Positions 31,788-41,224 of a stretch of 64,000 nt of DNA are shown here, one piece after another. Location of the stretch: positions 62,001 to 126,000 of the forward strand of contig JBMNPT010000005.1 in the NCBI GenBank assembly GCA_050943735.1. The letters run 5' to 3'. Both the position numbers and the translations under genes were made by a program. A model generated the notes under the pieces. That model was not told the DNA's origin and made no database searches. It saw only the letters and a program-made list of their open reading frames with translations. This DNA is from JBMNPT01 sp050943735. Its GTDB lineage: Bacteria; Bacillota; Clostridia; Oscillospirales; RGIG577. The stretch's first letter is position 1. Every line of letters begins with the position of its first letter.

Positions 31788-33239
31788 ATGAATCAAGGAT
31801 TGCAGGGGCTGGAGCCCCATAAGGTGTATCACTATTTTTCACAGCTGTGTGCCATTCCCCACGGTTCGGGCAATACCGCCGGAGTGGCAGAATATTGTCT
31901 GCAGGTAGCCAGAGAGCATGGGCTGGAACATCATCAGGACCCGGCGGGCAATGTGATTCTGATCCGGGAGGCGTCAGCAGGGTATGAGCAGGCACAACCG
32001 GTGATTTTACAGGGACATTTGGATATGGTTTGTGCCAAAAAAGAGGGGTGCAGCATTGACTTTGCCAAAGATGGCCTAGATGTACGCCATGATGGAGAGT
32101 GGGTGTACGCAGAGGGAACTTCACTGGGCGGCGATGACGGCATTGCGGTGGCCATGGCACTGGCGGTTCTCACCGACCCCTCTATTCCAGCACCTCGGCT
32201 GGAAGCCATTTTTACAGTGGATGAGGAAATTGGTCTGTTGGGTGCTCATGCATTGGATGTATCGCCGGTGCGTGGCCGTCGGCTGATCAATTTGGATTCG
32301 GAAGCAGAGGGGATTTTCACCGTCAGTTGCGCAGGCGGCGTACGTGCCAATCTCACCATACCGGTGAAACGTGAGCCCGCGGAGGGGCAAAATGGCTGTC
32401 TGAAGATCAGCGGATTGCTGGGAGGTCATTCCGGCACCGAAATTCACAAGGGTCGGGGCAATGCCAATCACTTGCTGGGTCGGGTGTTGCACCGGCTGGA
32501 ACGCTGCGGCGGGATTCGGTTGGTACAGGGAGCCGGCGGTATGCAGGACAATGCCATCCCAAGAGAAAGCCAGGTGGAGCTGGTGGCATCGGAGTGGGAC
32601 AAGGCCTGTGCTGCGGCGCAGGAAATGGAAATCATTCTGCGTCGGGAACTGCGGGTTACCGATCCGGAGGTACGGGTGACCCTGGAAGCCTGTGAGCCCT
32701 GCGGGTTACAGCCGTTGGATCAGGATTCCACCAGACGGGTCATCACGCTGCTGCAGGCGGCACCCGATGGGGTACAGCGCATGAGCCCGGATATTGAGGG
32801 GCTGGTGCAGACTTCTCTCAACATGGGCATTTTCCGGCTGGAAGAGGGACAGGCCCGTACATCTGCTGCGCTGCGCAGTTCGGTGGACAGCCAGAAAGAG
32901 TGGCTGGAGGAACAGCTGGAACGGTTGGCACAGGCGTTGGGTGGCCGGATGGAACTGGTTGGGGATTACCCCGGCTGGGAATATCGGCCTGATTCGCCGC
33001 TGCGCGAGCTGATGGTACGGGTATTTGAGAAACAGTACGGTCACGCGCCTGTGATTGAAGCCATTCATGCGGGATTGGAATGCGGACTGTTGGCCAGCAA
33101 ACTGCCCGGATTGGATTGTGTTTCCATCGGACCGGATATGGAGGACATCCATACGGCAGAGGAGCGTTTGAGCATTGCCTCCACCCAAAGGGTGTGGGAT
33201 TTTCTGCTGGAGGTTTTGGCACAGAGCAACACCATATAA
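31788..33239 (+). CDS. pepD: Aminoacyl-histidine dipeptidase (PepD/M20)
   Basis: A 483-residue metallopeptidase of family M20. Metal and catalytic motifs are VILQGHLDMVCAKK (His-Asp), LGGDDGIAVAM (bridging Asp), TVDEEIGLLGA (catalytic and metal Glu), INLDSEAEG, and the late EAIHAGLECGLL. PepD hydrolyses Xaa-His and other dipeptides in the cytoplasm. Length and motif order match the E. coli enzyme (485). It starts after AAAGGAGGAA and ends at a bidirectional terminator. Confidence 0.95.
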   Translation: MNQGLQGLEPHKVYHYFSQLCAIPHGSGNTAGVAEYCLQVAREHGLEHHQDPAGNVILIREASAGYEQAQPVILQGHLDMVCAKKEGCSIDFAKDGLDVRHDGEWVYAEGTSLGGDDGIAVAMALAVLTDPSIPAPRLEAIFTVDEEIGLLGAHALDVSPVRGRRLINLDSEAEGIFTVSCAGGVRANLTIPVKREPAEGQNGCLKISGLLGGHSGTEIHKGRGNANHLLGRVLHRLERCGGIRLVQGAGGMQDNAIPRESQVELVASEWDKACAAAQEMEIILRRELRVTDPEVRVTLEACEPCGLQPLDQDSTRRVITLLQAAPDGVQRMSPDIEGLVQTSLNMGIFRLEEGQARTSAALRSSVDSQKEWLEEQLERLAQALGGRMELVGDYPGWEYRPDSPLRELMVRVFEKQYGHAPVIEAIHAGLECGLLASKLPGLDCVSIGPDMEDIHTAEERLSIASTQRVWDFLLEVLAQSNTI

Positions 33240-33241
33240 AG

Positions 33242-33279
33242 AAAAAGCCTGGAGATTCCATGGAATCTCCGGGCTTTTG
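33242..33279. terminator. Bidirectional terminator
   Basis: AAAAGCCTGGAGATTCC and GGAATCTCCGGGCTTTT form a near-perfect stem, between pepD and serA. Confidence 0.9.
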
Positions 33280-33288
33280 TGTTGTCTG

Positions 33289-34455
33289 TCAGATTTTGCG
33301 TACAGTGATGATGTCCGGGATGGTGGACAGCTCTTCCAAAGCGGCTGCGCTCACATCGTCGTCGGTGTCGATGAGGGTGGCGGCGTATTCCTTTTTGGAG
33401 GAATTGTACAGGTGTTCAATATTGACCTCATACCGGGAGAGCACAGCTGTAATCTGGCCGATCATGTTTTTCACATTTTTATGGAGCAGGCACACACGTA
33501 CCTTGCAGGTACGGGGGTTGTTGATGGTAGGGAAGTTGACGGAATTTTTGATGCGGCCCTGTTCCAGGTAGTAGATGAGTTCCTTGGCAGCCATGGCGGC
33601 GCAGTTGTCCTCGCTCTCGGGGGTGGAGGCGCCCAGATGGGGCATGACCACTGTCTTTTTCATGGCCAGAGTCTGCTCGGTGGCAAAGTCACACACATAG
33701 CGGGCCACATAACCAGCCTCAATGGCGGCTTCCAAATCGTCGTGATTCACCAGCTCCGCCCGGGCCAAGTTGATGATGCGCATACCTCTCTTCATAAAGG
33801 GGAATACATCCGCGTTGAGCATGCCGCGGGTCTCATTGGTGCTGGGCACGTGCAGGGTCAGATAGTCACACTGGGTATACAGGGTTTTGAGAGAGTCTGC
33901 GTGGTGCACATTTTTATCCAATCCCCAAGCGGCATCCAGGGAGAGATAGGGGTCATAGCCGTACACGTCCATTCCCAGCGCGATGGCGGTGTTGGCCACC
34001 TGTACGCCAATGGCTCCCAGACCTACCACACCCAGCTTTTTGCCGTACAGCTCAGGTCCCACAAAGGTGGATTTGCCCTTTTCTGCCAGATCGGGGATTT
34101 CATCGCCCTTACCGGCCAGTGTTTTGGCCCATTCGATGCCATCCACCACTTTGCGGCTGGCCAGCAACAGGGCCAGAATGACCAGTTCCTTGACGGCGTT
34201 GGCGTTGGCACCGGGGGTGTTGAATACCACAATACCCCGCTTGGAACACTCTTCAATGGGAATGTTGTTGGTGCCGGCACCGGCCCGGGCAATGGCCTTC
34301 AGGCTGGCAGGCAGCTCCATTTCGTGCATATTGGCGCTTCGCACCAGAATGGCATCGGGGTCTTTGACTTCGTCGGTACCGATGCGGTAATCCCGCCGGC
34401 TGAAGCGGGAGAGACCCGCGTCGGAGATTTTGTTGAGCAATTTGATATCATACAT
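33289..34455 (-). CDS. serA: D-3-phosphoglycerate dehydrogenase
   Basis: A 388-residue NAD-dependent 2-hydroxyacid dehydrogenase. It has the substrate loop ILVRSANMHEM, GTNNIPIEECSKRG, the Rossmann motif KLGVVGLGAIGVQVANTA, and MPHLGASTPESEDNC with the catalytic His; a C-terminal ACT domain (VRVCLLHKNVKNMIGQI) is present. It makes 3-phosphohydroxypyruvate from 3-phosphoglycerate, the first step of serine synthesis. It lies downstream of serC on the same strand, with a terminator-like hairpin between them. Confidence 0.95.
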   Translation of the reverse strand: MYDIKLLNKISDAGLSRFSRRDYRIGTDEVKDPDAILVRSANMHEMELPASLKAIARAGAGTNNIPIEECSKRGIVVFNTPGANANAVKELVILALLLASRKVVDGIEWAKTLAGKGDEIPDLAEKGKSTFVGPELYGKKLGVVGLGAIGVQVANTAIALGMDVYGYDPYLSLDAAWGLDKNVHHADSLKTLYTQCDYLTLHVPSTNETRGMLNADVFPFMKRGMRIINLARAELVNHDDLEAAIEAGYVARYVCDFATEQTLAMKKTVVMPHLGASTPESEDNCAAMAAKELIYYLEQGRIKNSVNFPTINNPRTCKVRVCLLHKNVKNMIGQITAVLSRYEVNIEHLYNSSKKEYAATLIDTDDDVSAAALEELSTIPDIITVRKI

Positions 34456-34485
34456 GGTAGGGATTCCTCCTTGTCGTTGTCCAAT

Positions 34486-34516
34486 GAAAAACAGGGCGGT
34501 GGTAGGGCCGCCCTGT
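34486..34516 (-). terminator. Intrinsic terminator between serC and serA
   Basis: On the minus strand ACAGGGCGG pairs with CCGCCCTGT and is followed by TTTTT. It sits 8 bases after the serC stop and would lower serA transcription relative to serC unless read through. Confidence 0.82.
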
Positions 34517-34523
34517 GTGATTG

Positions 34524-35603
34524 TCAGTTTCTGGCTTCAAAGTCCTTCATGAACTGCACCAGTGCTTCCACACCTTCCAGCGGCATGGCGTTGTACAGGC
34601 TGGCACGCATGCCGCCCACTACCCGGTGGCCCTTGAGGTTGACCAGACCGGCGGCAGCCGCTTCCTGCACGAACTTCTGATCCATGGCCTTGTCACCGGT
34701 GACAAAGGGGATGTTCATCAGGCTGCGGTCCTGTCCCTGCACAGTGGCATGGAACAGCTTGGAGGAGTCCAGGAAATCGTACAGCAGACCGGCTTTTTTG
34801 CGGTTGCGCTCTGCCATGGCGGTGAGTCCGCCCAGATTTTTGATCCACTCCAGCACCAGCTTGCAGATGTAAATGCTGTAGGTGGGAGGGGTGTTGTACA
34901 TGGAGCCATTGTTGGCGTGGGTGTCATACCGCAGCATGGTGGGCGTGCCGGGCTGGGGTTCTCCAATGAGATCCTCCCGGATGATGACCACTGTCAGACC
35001 AGCGGGGCCCATATTTTTCTGGGCGCCGGCGTACAGCATGCCAAACCGGTTCACATCCAGCGGCTCGGAGAGTGCGCAGGAACTGAAATCGCACACCAGA
35101 GGTACCTTTCCGGTATCGGGCAGGGTGGTGTAGCGGGTGCCGAAAATGGTGTTGTTGAGGCAGATGTGGAAATAGTCCGCCTCGGGGTCAAAGTCGGCCG
35201 GATTCAGTTTGGGGATATAGGTAAAGGTCTTGTCGGCCGAAGAGGCCACCAGATGGCACTGGCCGAATTTCTGGGCTTCTTCGTAGGCTTTTTTGGCCCA
35301 CTGACCGGTGACCACAAAATCTGCTTTTTTGTTTTTCACCATCAGGTTCAGGGGGATCATGGCGAACTGTGTGGAAGCGCCTCCCTGCAAAAACAGAACT
35401 TTATAATTGTCGGGAATGGACAGAATTTCCCGGAGCAATGCTTCGCAGCCTTCGATGATGGATTCATACATGGCGGATCGATGACTCATTTCCATAACGG
35501 ACATGCCATCATTGCCGTGGGTCAGCATTTCATCGGCAGCCTGCTGCAGCACGCTCTCCGGCAATACACCGGGGCCTGCGGAAAAATTGTATACTCTGTT
35601 CAT
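34524..35603 (-). CDS. serC: Phosphoserine aminotransferase
   Basis: A 359-residue PLP enzyme. It begins VYNFSAGPGVLPESVL, has FLQGGASTQFAMIP, YFHICLNNTIFGT, and the PLP lysine in YAGAQKNMGPAGL; MRASLYNAMP is the late signature. It converts 3-phosphohydroxypyruvate to phosphoserine. The start ATG 35603 follows GGAGGGAATTAC; the longer frame has no family residues. A strong promoter lies about 90 bases upstream. Confidence 0.97.
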   Translation of the reverse strand: MNRVYNFSAGPGVLPESVLQQAADEMLTHGNDGMSVMEMSHRSAMYESIIEGCEALLREILSIPDNYKVLFLQGGASTQFAMIPLNLMVKNKKADFVVTGQWAKKAYEEAQKFGQCHLVASSADKTFTYIPKLNPADFDPEADYFHICLNNTIFGTRYTTLPDTGKVPLVCDFSSCALSEPLDVNRFGMLYAGAQKNMGPAGLTVVIIREDLIGEPQPGTPTMLRYDTHANNGSMYNTPPTYSIYICKLVLEWIKNLGGLTAMAERNRKKAGLLYDFLDSSKLFHATVQGQDRSLMNIPFVTGDKAMDQKFVQEAAAAGLVNLKGHRVVGGMRASLYNAMPLEGVEALVQFMKDFEARN

Positions 35604-35694
35604 GTAATTCCCTCCGCCTCTTTCATTCAAATGGTACGATTGTGCCAGGGATATTTGCAGGATTGCAATGAGGTCCCTGCACGGATATACTTCT

Positions 35695-35723
35695 ATTATA
35701 GGAAATCCCGCGGGGATAGTCAA
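35695..35723 (-). promoter_or_regulatory. Promoter of serC
   Basis: On the minus strand: TTGACT (35723-35718), 17-base spacer, TATAAT (35700-35695). The leader to the serC start is about 85 bases and shows no clear riboswitch. Confidence 0.85.
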
Positions 35724-35792
35724 GGAAGGCTGTAGGGCGAATGGACCAAAAATCCCTGTACTTCGCCATAAAAATTGTGAAGATTGGAAAAA

Positions 35793-35821
35793 TTGCCAAG
35801 GGGACGCAATCATGGTATAAT
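35793..35821 (+). promoter_or_regulatory. Promoter of the 35867 gene
   Basis: TTGCCA (35793-35798), 17-base spacer, TATAAT (35816-35821), divergent from the serC promoter. Confidence 0.75.
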
Positions 35822-35866
35822 GCCCACAATGGGAAGTGTCAAAGACCTCAGAGAGGATGGTAGCAG

Positions 35867-36334
35867 GTGAATTGGAAAGAGAGCTGGCAGGTGCTGGATG
35901 TACGGACCCGGCAGCGTGCCATACGATACATCATACTCATTATATGCTGTTTTGCGCTGGCCTGGGGCGGGCGGATTTATTACTATAAGGTATTCATCCA
36001 GCCCCGGCAGCAGCAGGAGCAGCAACAGTTGGAGAACCAGCCGGCCCGAGTGAGCATGCAGGTGACCCGGCCCGAATATGCGCAGCGGCTGACGGTGGAC
36101 AAACAGGTGAGGCTGTATGAGCTGCCTTTTGTGGGGGAGGAGTCGGATACATTGCTGGAGCCTTATACACTGGTGGAAGTGTTGGGTGATGTGACAGTAC
36201 CCGGAGCCGATCAGATCAAATGGGTGCAGGTGACGGCGTCGCTGGAAACAGGCACTGTTACCGGATACCTGCCGGTGGAGGAAACCGTACCCTTTGTGGA
36301 GGGAATGGAGGCACTGGTGCAGCACGGTGGATGA
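35867..36334 (+). CDS. Hypothetical membrane-anchored protein
   Basis: A 155-residue protein of no recognised family. A short cytoplasmic head (MNWKESWQVLDVRTRQRA), one transmembrane helix (about 20-38), a glutamine-rich stalk (QPRQQQEQQQLENQ) and an extracytoplasmic part with strand-like repeats (VDKQVRLYELPFVG, YTLVEVLGDVTVPG, GTVTGYLPVEE) that looks like an SH3-type beta barrel. GTG start with GAGAGGATGG ahead. It has its own promoter and is followed by the valS promoter. Confidence 0.65.
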   Translation: MNWKESWQVLDVRTRQRAIRYIILIICCFALAWGGRIYYYKVFIQPRQQQEQQQLENQPARVSMQVTRPEYAQRLTVDKQVRLYELPFVGEESDTLLEPYTLVEVLGDVTVPGADQIKWVQVTASLETGTVTGYLPVEETVPFVEGMEALVQHGG

Positions 36335-36345
36335 GCAGTTGACAG

Positions 36346-36375
36346 TTGCATTGGGTGCGGGCTTTGTGGTACAAT
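36346..36375 (+). promoter_or_regulatory. Promoter of valS
   Basis: TTGCAT (36346-36351), 18-base spacer, TACAAT (36370-36375). Only about 40 bases separate it from the start, leaving no room for a T-box. Confidence 0.55.
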
Positions 36376-36413
36376 CAAATCTATGGGAAAAATCCTCGAA
36401 AGGACGAAGATAC

Positions 36414-39044
36414 ATGAGAAAAGAACTGGCAAAAAGCTATCAGCCGGCGGAAGTGGAAGACCGGATTTATGACTTCTGGCTCAAGGGAAACTACTTTCAT
36501 GCCGAGCCTGATCCGGACAAAAAACCCTTTACCATTGTGATTCCGCCGCCCAATGTGACAGGCCAGCTGCACATGGGACACGCATTGGATGACACGCTGC
36601 AGGATATCCTCATCCGGTACAAGCGGATGCAAGGGTACAGCACTCTGTGGATGCCCGGCACTGACCACGCTGGCATCGCCACCCAGATCAAGGTGGAAGA
36701 GCAGTTGCGGGTGGGCGAAGGCATCACCCGGTATGACCTGGGCCGGGAGAAGTTCCTGGAACGGGTGTGGGAGTGGAAGGACAAATACCACGCTCGTATC
36801 ATCAGCCAGCTGCGCAAAATGGGCGCCAGCTGTGACTGGGAGCGGGAGCGTTTCACCATGGATGAAGGCTGCTCCAAGGCAGTGCGTGAGGTGTTTGTCA
36901 ACTTGTACAACAAGGGCCTCATCTACCAGGGCAACCGCATTATCAACTGGTGTCCTCACTGCATCACCGCGCTGTCCGACGCCGAGGTGGAATTTGAAGA
37001 GCAAGACGGCTATTTCTGGCATATCAATTACCCCATTGTGGGAGAGCCCGGAAAATTTGTGGAGATTGCCACCACCCGTCCCGAAACCATGTTGGGCGAC
37101 AGCGGTGTGGCCGTTAACCCCAATGACCCCAAGACCGCTCATCTGGCGGGGAAAAAGGTCATTCTGCCTCTGGTGGGCCGGGAGATCCCGGTGGTGGCGG
37201 ACGAAATGGTGGAGATCGGCTTCGGTACCGGCTGCGTGAAGATCACCCCCTGTCATGACCCCAATGACTTTGAAACCGGCAAACGCCATGGCCTGGAAGA
37301 AATCCTTATCATGGACGACAAGGGCTGCATCAATGAAAATGGCGGCAAATATGCGGGTATGGACCGGTATGAAGCCCGTAAGGCCATCGTGGCCGATCTG
37401 GAAAAGGAAGGCTATCTGGTCAAGGTGGAGCCCCACAAGCACAATGTGGGCACCTGCTATCGCTGCAAGACCACTGTGGAACCCATCACCAGCAAGCAGT
37501 GGTTTGTGAAGATGGGCCCGCTGGCGGAGCCTGCGCTGGATGTGGTGAAAAACGGCACTGTACAGTTTGTGCCTGACCGCTTCAGCAAGACCTATGTCAA
37601 CTGGATGGAAAATGTACACGACTGGTGTATTTCCCGTCAGCTGTGGTGGGGACACCGCATCCCAGCCTTCTACTGCGACGCCTGTGGGGAGACCACCGTC
37701 AGCAAGGAGGACATCACTGTGTGTCCCAAGTGCGGCGCTCCGGTGCGGCAGGAGGAGGACGTGTTGGATACCTGGTTCTCTTCGGCACTGTGGCCCTTCA
37801 GCACCCTGGGCTGGCCCGATAAGACCAAAGAGTTGGAGTACTATTATCCCACCAGTGTACTGGTCACCGGATATGACATCATTTTCTTCTGGGTGGCCCG
37901 CATGATTTTCTCCGGTATGGAGCATATGCATCAGGAGCCCTTTAAGCACGTGCTGATTCACGGCTTGGTGCGGGATGAACAGGGCCGCAAGATGAGCAAA
38001 TCCCTGGGCAACGGTGTGGACCCCATGGAAGTGATTGACAAATATGGAGCGGACGCTCTGCGTCTGATGCTGGTGACCGGCAATGCTCCCGGCAATGACA
38101 TGCGTTTCTCCTACAAGAAGGTGGAAGCAGACGCCAACTTTGCCAACAAGATCTGGAATGCCGCCCGGTTTGTGCTGATGAATCTGCACATTGAGGAGTG
38201 CCGTCTGCCGGATCAGCTGGAGATGGAAGACAAGTGGATTCTCAGCAGGTACAACCGTCTGGTAAAGGAGGTCACCGAAAACCTGGACAAGTATGAGCTG
38301 GGTGTGGCCTCTGCCAAAATTTATGACTTCTTCTGGGATTATTTCTGCGACTGGTACATTGAACTGGTCAAGCACCGTCTGTATGATGCCAGCCCCGAGA
38401 ACGACGTTCGGGAAAGCGCGCAGTATGTGCTGTGCTATGTGCTTAGCGGTGCGCTGCATCTGCTGCATCCCTTTATGCCCTTTATCACTGAGGAAATCTG
38501 GCAGGCACTGCCCCATGAGGGAGAAGCTCTGATGGTCAGCCCCTGGCCCCAGTACGATCCCGCACTGGACTTCCCCGAGGAAGAAGCCGCCATGGAGAGC
38601 GTGATGGATGCCATCAAGGCCATCCGGAACCGTCGGGCAGAGATGAATGTGCCCCCCTCCAAGAAGGCCAAGGTCATCGTGGAAACCGAAAATACTCAGA
38701 TGTACCAGAAGGGTGCAGGATTCTTCCAGCGTCTGGCGTCGGCCAGCGAGCTGGAGGCTACCACGCAGCCACCTCAGCTGGAAAATGCAGTGGTGATCGT
38801 GGTGCACGGTGCCAAGATCTATATTCCGCTGGGCGATCTGGTGGATTTTGCAGCCGAGCGCAAGCGGCTGGAAGCGGAAAAGAAAAAGCTGGAAGGCGAG
38901 ATCAAGCGGGTGGAGGGCAAGCTCTCCAATCAGGGTTTCGTGTCCAAAGCGCCGGCCAACGTCATTGAGGCGGAGAAGGCCAAGGGCGAAAAATACAGAA
39001 GTATGCTGGCTGAGGTGGAAGCAAGCCTGGCCAAGCTGGGCTGA
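36414..39044 (+). CDS. valS: Valyl-tRNA synthetase
   Basis: An 876-residue class I synthetase. Signature motifs are NVTGQLHMGHAL (HIGH), MPGTDHAGIATQ, the editing domain TTRPETMLGD, CYRCKTTVEP with a zinc-like knuckle, WFSSALWPFSTLGWP and GRKMSKSLGNG (KMSKS). The C-terminal arm is a coiled coil rich in Lys/Glu (ERKRLEAEKKKLEGEIKRVEG). It charges tRNA-Val and edits threonine. ATG 36414 follows AAAGGACG; the longer frame overlaps the previous gene. Length is normal. Confidence 0.98.
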   Translation: MRKELAKSYQPAEVEDRIYDFWLKGNYFHAEPDPDKKPFTIVIPPPNVTGQLHMGHALDDTLQDILIRYKRMQGYSTLWMPGTDHAGIATQIKVEEQLRVGEGITRYDLGREKFLERVWEWKDKYHARIISQLRKMGASCDWERERFTMDEGCSKAVREVFVNLYNKGLIYQGNRIINWCPHCITALSDAEVEFEEQDGYFWHINYPIVGEPGKFVEIATTRPETMLGDSGVAVNPNDPKTAHLAGKKVILPLVGREIPVVADEMVEIGFGTGCVKITPCHDPNDFETGKRHGLEEILIMDDKGCINENGGKYAGMDRYEARKAIVADLEKEGYLVKVEPHKHNVGTCYRCKTTVEPITSKQWFVKMGPLAEPALDVVKNGTVQFVPDRFSKTYVNWMENVHDWCISRQLWWGHRIPAFYCDACGETTVSKEDITVCPKCGAPVRQEEDVLDTWFSSALWPFSTLGWPDKTKELEYYYPTSVLVTGYDIIFFWVARMIFSGMEHMHQEPFKHVLIHGLVRDEQGRKMSKSLGNGVDPMEVIDKYGADALRLMLVTGNAPGNDMRFSYKKVEADANFANKIWNAARFVLMNLHIEECRLPDQLEMEDKWILSRYNRLVKEVTENLDKYELGVASAKIYDFFWDYFCDWYIELVKHRLYDASPENDVRESAQYVLCYVLSGALHLLHPFMPFITEEIWQALPHEGEALMVSPWPQYDPALDFPEEEAAMESVMDAIKAIRNRRAEMNVPPSKKAKVIVETENTQMYQKGAGFFQRLASASELEATTQPPQLENAVVIVVHGAKIYIPLGDLVDFAAERKRLEAEKKKLEGEIKRVEGKLSNQGFVSKAPANVIEAEKAKGEKYRSMLAEVEASLAKLG

Positions 39045-39060
39045 TGCCCGCAAAGTAAGC

Positions 39061-39088
39061 AAAGGGCCGGAGCAATCCGGCCTTTTTT
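39061..39088 (+). terminator. Intrinsic terminator after valS
   Basis: GGCCGGA and TCCGGCC form a 7-bp GC stem followed by six T's, just before the ribosome site of the AAA ATPase. Confidence 0.85.
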
Positions 39089-39106
39089 GCTGGAAGGGGA
39101 GAGAAC

Positions 39107-39859
39107 ATGCAGGAGTGGGAACGATTTATTCGGGGAATGCGGCTGGCGCCCGAAGCGGCACAGCAGGAGGGGTATCCCTATGACCTGCCGGTGCTGCGGC
39201 GGTTTCAGCCGGTGGAATTTCACAGTCAGATCGTCTTTCTGGCGGGGGAAAACGGCACCGGCAAATCCACTCTGTTGGAGGCCATTGCGGTGGCTTCGGG
39301 ACTCAATCCCGAAGGCGGCAGCCGGGATATGCGCTTTTCCTCCCGGGATACCCATAGCGATCTGTACCAACATGTCATTTTGACAAAAGGAGTGCGGCGT
39401 CCCAGTGACAGCTATTTCCTCCGGGCGGAGAGTTTTTACAATCTGGCCAGTGAGGTGGATGATCTGGAACAGGTGGGCCCGCCCGGGTTCCTGGCCAATT
39501 ACGGCGGCCGGTCTCTCCATCAGCAATCCCATGGGGAGAGTTTTCTGGCTCTGGTGCAGAACCGTTTCCGGGGGCATGGGCTCTACCTGCTGGACGAACC
39601 GGAGGCGGCCCTTTCTCCCATGCGGCAGATGACCCTGATGGCTGAAATCCACCAGCTGGCCCGGGAGGGGTCACAGTTTTTCATCGCCACCCACAGCCCC
39701 ATTCTGATGTCCTGCCCCGATTCCACCCTCTACTGGCTGGAGGATGGCCGAATGGAAGTGCGGGACTACCGACAGACGCCTCATTATTTCATCACCCGGC
39801 AGTTTATGGAAAATCCTCAGCGGATGCTGGGGGTGCTTTTGGAGGAGGAGAACCCATGA
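39107..39859 (+). CDS. ABC-type/AAA ATPase (COG3910-like)
   Basis: A 250-residue ATPase. Walker A is LAGENGTGKSTLLEA, a signature-like SHGESFLALVQ precedes Walker B LYLLDEPEAALSP, and the switch histidine is in FIATHSPILMS. It lacks a transporter partner and any membrane segment, so it belongs to the stand-alone ATPases such as COG3910. Its role is unknown. The stop overlaps the start of folC in ATGA, implying coupling. Confidence 0.85.
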   Translation: MQEWERFIRGMRLAPEAAQQEGYPYDLPVLRRFQPVEFHSQIVFLAGENGTGKSTLLEAIAVASGLNPEGGSRDMRFSSRDTHSDLYQHVILTKGVRRPSDSYFLRAESFYNLASEVDDLEQVGPPGFLANYGGRSLHQQSHGESFLALVQNRFRGHGLYLLDEPEAALSPMRQMTLMAEIHQLAREGSQFFIATHSPILMSCPDSTLYWLEDGRMEVRDYRQTPHYFITRQFMENPQRMLGVLLEEENP

Positions 39860-41127
39860 CCTATCAGCAGGCTTTGACCTATATCGAGAGCGCGTGCAAA
39901 TTCGGCTCAGTCCCCACGTTGGAGCGTATCCGGCTGCTGCTTCAGGAACTGGATAATCCCCAGGAGCGGTGCCGGGTCATCCACATAGCCGGAACCAATG
40001 GCAAGGGCAGCTGCGCTGCCATGACCGCAGGGGGACTGCGCCGGTGCGGATATCGGGTGGGCCTTTTTACCTCTCCCTTTGTGGATCATTTTACCCAGCG
40101 GATCTGTGTGGATGGGCAGGAGATTCCGGAGGAGCGGCTGGCGGCATTGGTGGAGGAGATACGGCCTTCGGTGGAGAAGCTGCGCCGGCAGGGATGGGAG
40201 ATCACCCAGTTTGATTTGCTCACCGCCATGGCCTTCCTCTACTTTGCGCAGGAGGGCTGTGACTGGTGCGTGATGGAAACGGGGTTGGGCGGGGAACTGG
40301 ACCCTACCAACGTGGTGGAACATCCAGCTGCCACTGTCATTCTTTCCATTTCCTATGACCACATGGCGGTGCTGGGGAATACACTGGCGCAAATCGCTTC
40401 GGCAAAAGCGGGAATTTGTAAGCCGGGGGTGCCGTTGGTATGCTACCCCGACTGGCCCCAGGAGGCGGAACAGGTGATTTGCCGCAGAGCCGAGCAGGTG
40501 GGGGCTCCCCTGGTGCGGGTGCCGATGGAACGGTTTTCCCACATCCGGGTCAGTGAAGAGGGAACTCGCTTTTGTATGGAGGGAAAAGAGCTGTCACTGC
40601 GGCTGATCGGTGCCCATCAGGTGAAAAACTTCGCCTGTGTATATGGGCTGATGCAGTGCCTGTCAGTGGATGAGGAGCGGTTTTTACAGGGTGTTTCAGA
40701 AACACTTTTCCCCGGGCGGCTGGAGCTGCTGGCCCGGCAACCTGCCATTCTGATGGACGGCGGGCACAACCGGGAAGGGGTAGGGGCGCTTTGTTCGGCT
40801 TTGGACAGCATTCTTCAAGGGCGACGGCTTATTACAGTGATGGGCATGGTGCGAGATAAGGAAATTGCACCCTGTGTGGAGCAGGTGGCCTCCCGCAGCC
40901 GACTGTTGGTGGCAGTACGGCCGGACATATACCGGGCGGAAGACCCAGAGGTGCTGGCGGATCTGGCTGCCAGATGGTGCTGCCGCTGCTATGCGGCTTC
41001 CTCAGTGGAAGAAGGGGTACGTCTGGCATTGGCGGAGGCCGGACCGGAGGATGTGGTATTGGGATGTGGCTCCTTGTATCTGCTGGGAGAGTTCCGGCGG
41101 GCGGTGGAAGCCATTCGACAAAAGTAG
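39856..41127 (+). CDS. folC: Folylpolyglutamate synthase / dihydrofolate synthase
   Basis: A 423-residue Mur-ligase-type enzyme. It starts YQQALTYIESACKFGS, has the P-loop HIAGTNGKGSCAAM, the omega-loop SPFVDHFTQRICVDG, ETGLGGELDPTN and the late ILMDGGHNREGV (ligase C domain). FolC adds glutamates to folates and may make dihydrofolate from dihydropteroate. It lies between the AAA ATPase gene (4-base overlap) and the sigma-F operon. Confidence 0.94.
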   Translation: MTYQQALTYIESACKFGSVPTLERIRLLLQELDNPQERCRVIHIAGTNGKGSCAAMTAGGLRRCGYRVGLFTSPFVDHFTQRICVDGQEIPEERLAALVEEIRPSVEKLRRQGWEITQFDLLTAMAFLYFAQEGCDWCVMETGLGGELDPTNVVEHPAATVILSISYDHMAVLGNTLAQIASAKAGICKPGVPLVCYPDWPQEAEQVICRRAEQVGAPLVRVPMERFSHIRVSEEGTRFCMEGKELSLRLIGAHQVKNFACVYGLMQCLSVDEERFLQGVSETLFPGRLELLARQPAILMDGGHNREGVGALCSALDSILQGRRLITVMGMVRDKEIAPCVEQVASRSRLLVAVRPDIYRAEDPEVLADLAARWCCRCYAASSVEEGVRLALAEAGPEDVVLGCGSLYLLGEFRRAVEAIRQK

Positions 41128-41224
41128 TGGTAATAATTGGTAGAAAATGGAATATGCTTGTGATAGAGTATCAGTAGAGCCCTGTGGCTCTGCTGGTACT
41201 TTTTTTATTTGGGGAGGCGGAACG

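Noticed and set aside
36381..39062. An 893-residue open frame on the minus strand
   Set aside because: Antisense shadow of valS; the plus-strand protein has all synthetase motifs, the minus-strand one has none.
41121..41160. Possible sigma-H promoter (GTGGTAAT ... GAAT) before spoIIAA
   Set aside because: The spacing is about 15 bases and the -35 box matches poorly, so it is only suggestive even though sigma H would be expected.
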